From CAZDDW01 sp043811105 (lineage in GTDB: Bacteria; Patescibacteriota; Patescibacteriia; UBA9934; CAZDDW01), in assembly GCA_043811105.1 (NCBI GenBank), contig JBDRNK010000102.1, positions 1 through 5,581 on the forward strand: DNA of 5,581 nt. The letters are read 5' to 3'. Shown in pieces: positions 4,764 to 5,581 of this stretch. The notes under the pieces were generated by a model. That model ran no database searches. It saw nothing but the letters and a program-made list of their open reading frames with translations, and was not told where the DNA came from. A program made the translations under genes and the position numbers. Position 1 is the first letter of the stretch. Each line of letters opens with the position of its first letter.

Positions 4764-4901
4764 TTACCAGGTTAAACAAGCCGTGAAAAAGAAACTAAGA
4801 AGATAAGTAATCAAGCACGGTAAGATAGTGATAGATACGAGGAGTGTTAGACATGAACACCCACCCAAAATAGGCATGATTGTGTCCGTTCTTTGAGCCA
4901 T
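4764..4901 (-). CDS. 45-residue membrane peptide with GCSC motif, first gene of the second operon
   Basis: ATG 4901-4899 has a perfect AGGAGG (4907-4912) 5 nt upstream and a near-consensus promoter about 23 nt before it. The peptide opens MAQRTDTIMPILGGCSCLTL, with Cys15 and Cys17. A hydrophobic stretch to residue 40 follows, containing Cys29, then a short end TACLTW with Cys42. The motif GC(S/G)C(L/I)(S/T) just before the membrane helix is shared with the next two genes, so the operon encodes a small family of paralogous peptides. The LGGC sequence looks like a lipobox, but the hydrophobic stretch follows the Cys rather than preceding it, so a lipoprotein signal is unlikely. It is divergent from the second TrmB-like regulator. 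Function is unknown. Confidence 0.8.
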   Translation of the reverse strand: MAQRTDTIMPILGGCSCLTLLVSITILPCLITYLLSFFFTACLTW

Positions 4902-4930
4902 GATTTCCTCCTGTTTCTCTTGTCATCTGA

Positions 4931-4958
4931 ATTATATCTTATGTAGATATGTTGTGAA
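4931..4958 (-). promoter_or_regulatory. Promoter of the second peptide operon
   Basis: On the minus strand, -35 TTCACA (4953-4958) and a perfect -10 TATAAT (4931-4936) have a 16-bp spacer, giving a start near 4924. The spacer, and the 23-bp gap to the divergent -35, equal those at the graspetide operon promoter. Confidence 0.7.
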
Positions 4959-4981
4959 GATGCTCGTCGTATATATATAAT

Positions 4982-5010
4982 TTGACTTAATTCTTACTTT
5001 GTTTTACAGT
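4982..5010 (+). promoter_or_regulatory. Promoter of the second TrmB-like regulator
   Basis: -35 TTGACT (4982-4987) and -10 TACAGT (5005-5010) are 17 bp apart, followed by AAAAAAG with G5017 as the likely first base. Spacing and downstream context match the promoter of the first regulator. Confidence 0.65.
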
Positions 5011-5018
5011 AAAAAAGA

Positions 5019-5032
5019 ACGAGGAAATTCGT
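5019..5032 (+). promoter_or_regulatory. 5' leader hairpin / inverted repeat before the second TrmB-like gene
   Basis: ACGAG (5019-5023) and TTCGT (5028-5032) pair, with one G-U, around a GAAA (GNRA) tetraloop, and CGTCGTTAAT then leads straight into the ATG. Relative to the first regulator's leader, stem bases change while pairing is kept, and the hairpin starts at the same 9-nt distance from the -10. The only Shine-Dalgarno-like bases (GAGG, 15 nt from the ATG) lie inside it. Confidence 0.6.
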
Positions 5033-5039
5033 CGTTAAT

Positions 5040-5581
5040 ATGAAGACAACTATCATTAAACAACTTGAGGAGCTGGGAATGACCGAACGTGTTAGTCGGG
5101 TTTATTTATTTCTTTTGCATGAAGGTATGGCCGGAGTAGCTAAAATTGCTCGTAAGCTAGAACGGCCAAAGAGTTCCGTGCTTGATGACTTACGTTGGTT
5201 ATCAGGACAAGGCTTTATTACCCGTCATAAAAAAAAGAACGCCTTTATTTTTTCAGCTGATCCAGGTTTGCTCAAAAGTGCTTTGTCAAGAAAACATCAA
5301 GAAGCTGAAAGATTAGAAGAACGAGCCAGCCGTTTAGCTACAGAATTAATGACCATGTATCGGGCACCAAGCAAAAAGCCACAAATTGAGTATTTTGAAG
5401 GCAAGAGTGGAGTGCGATCAGCTTTTGATGATATCTTAAAATATCCCGGCCATGAGCTTTGTGGTTATGGTGACATCGAGTCTGAATTAACCACCTTGCC
5501 AAAATTGTTTCCTGAGTTTTATGCCATGCGAACAAAGTTACGGATTGGTGGGCGTGGTCTTTTGCCAATGACTCCAAAGAC
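5040..5581 (+). CDS. TrmB-family transcriptional regulator, paralogue of the first (3' cut by window)
   Basis: The reading frame is open from ATG 5040 to the window edge (180 codons seen; the full paralogue is 283). It aligns without gaps to the first regulator: MKTTIIKQLEELGMTERVSR, GVAKIARKLERPKSSV, DDLRWLSGQGFITRHKKKNA, a helical linker with AERLEERASRLATEL, then IEYFEGKSGVR, LCGYGDIE, LPKLFPEFYAMR and LLPMTPK. The winged-helix part, especially RPKSS, DDLRWLS and TRHKKKNA, is nearly invariant, while the linker and sensor region differ more. This suggests both read similar DNA sites but may answer different signals. It is divergent from the operon of GCxC membrane peptides across 138 bp and is its likely regulator. 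The ATG lacks a normally spaced Shine-Dalgarno, as in the paralogue. Confidence 0.88.
   Translation, partial: MKTTIIKQLEELGMTERVSRVYLFLLHEGMAGVAKIARKLERPKSSVLDDLRWLSGQGFITRHKKKNAFIFSADPGLLKSALSRKHQEAERLEERASRLATELMTMYRAPSKKPQIEYFEGKSGVRSAFDDILKYPGHELCGYGDIESELTTLPKLFPEFYAMRTKLRIGGRGLLPMTPK

Noticed and set aside
4764..4901. Lipoprotein signal (LGGC) in the 45-residue peptide and LTAGC in the 137-residue protein
   Set aside because: In a lipobox the hydrophobic stretch comes before the cysteine. In all three peptides it comes after, and residues before it are polar or a long soluble domain.
1..5581. UGA recoding, as in Gracilibacteria or Absconditabacteria
   Set aside because: No frame needs read-through of TGA. 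Tryptophans are TGG, and TGA acts as the stop of the 43-residue gene.
1..5581. CRISPR array, tRNA, rRNA or insertion sequence
   Set aside because: No regularly spaced repeats, cloverleaf, rRNA signature, transposase motif or terminal inverted repeats were seen.

Overview
The window reads as bacterial chromosome, standard genetic code, probably from a Patescibacteria/CPR-like lineage. This lineage guess is tentative. It rests on a bacterial cell-wall gene (murB) beside two TrmB-family regulators, a regulator type typical of archaea and often seen in CPR genomes, and on many tiny unassigned genes. TgmB-type peptide maturases are best known from actinobacteria, so the peptide module may have been acquired by transfer.

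Layout. (1) At 2-307 (+) lies the C-terminal part of MurB, ended by a strong bidirectional terminator (326-352). (2) At 391-2422 (-) is a four-gene operon: an ATP-grasp ribosomal peptide maturase (TgmB-like), a Cys-rich zinc-ribbon protein overlapping it by 17 nt, a 74-residue precursor peptide with a PFLLHFLE leader motif and an acidic/hydroxyl-rich C-terminal core, and a 43-residue membrane peptide. This is a graspetide-type RiPP locus. (3) Divergent from it, at 2571-3422 (+), is a TrmB-like regulator, ended by a second hairpin terminator (3437-3457). (4) At 3484-4901 (-) is a second operon of five small proteins. Three carry a GCxC motif directly before a membrane segment, one is Cys-rich, and one has an N-terminal membrane segment with a basic tail. 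(5) Divergent from that, at 5040-5581 (+), is a second TrmB-like regulator, a paralogue of the first, cut by the window edge.

The main observation is a duplicated module: a TrmB regulator transcribed back-to-back with a small-peptide operon. The two divergent promoter regions have identical predicted geometry: 16-bp spacer on the minus promoter, 23 bp between the two -35 boxes, 17-bp spacer on the plus promoter, then a 5-bp hairpin starting 9 nt after the plus -10. The hairpin stem differs in sequence but keeps its pairing. I infer that each regulator controls itself and its divergent peptide operon. One operon appears to make an ester- or amide-crosslinked peptide. The other encodes an unrecognised family of Cys-pair membrane peptides. 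No transporter, protease or methyltransferase is visible. No gene-free stretch exceeds about 150 bp.
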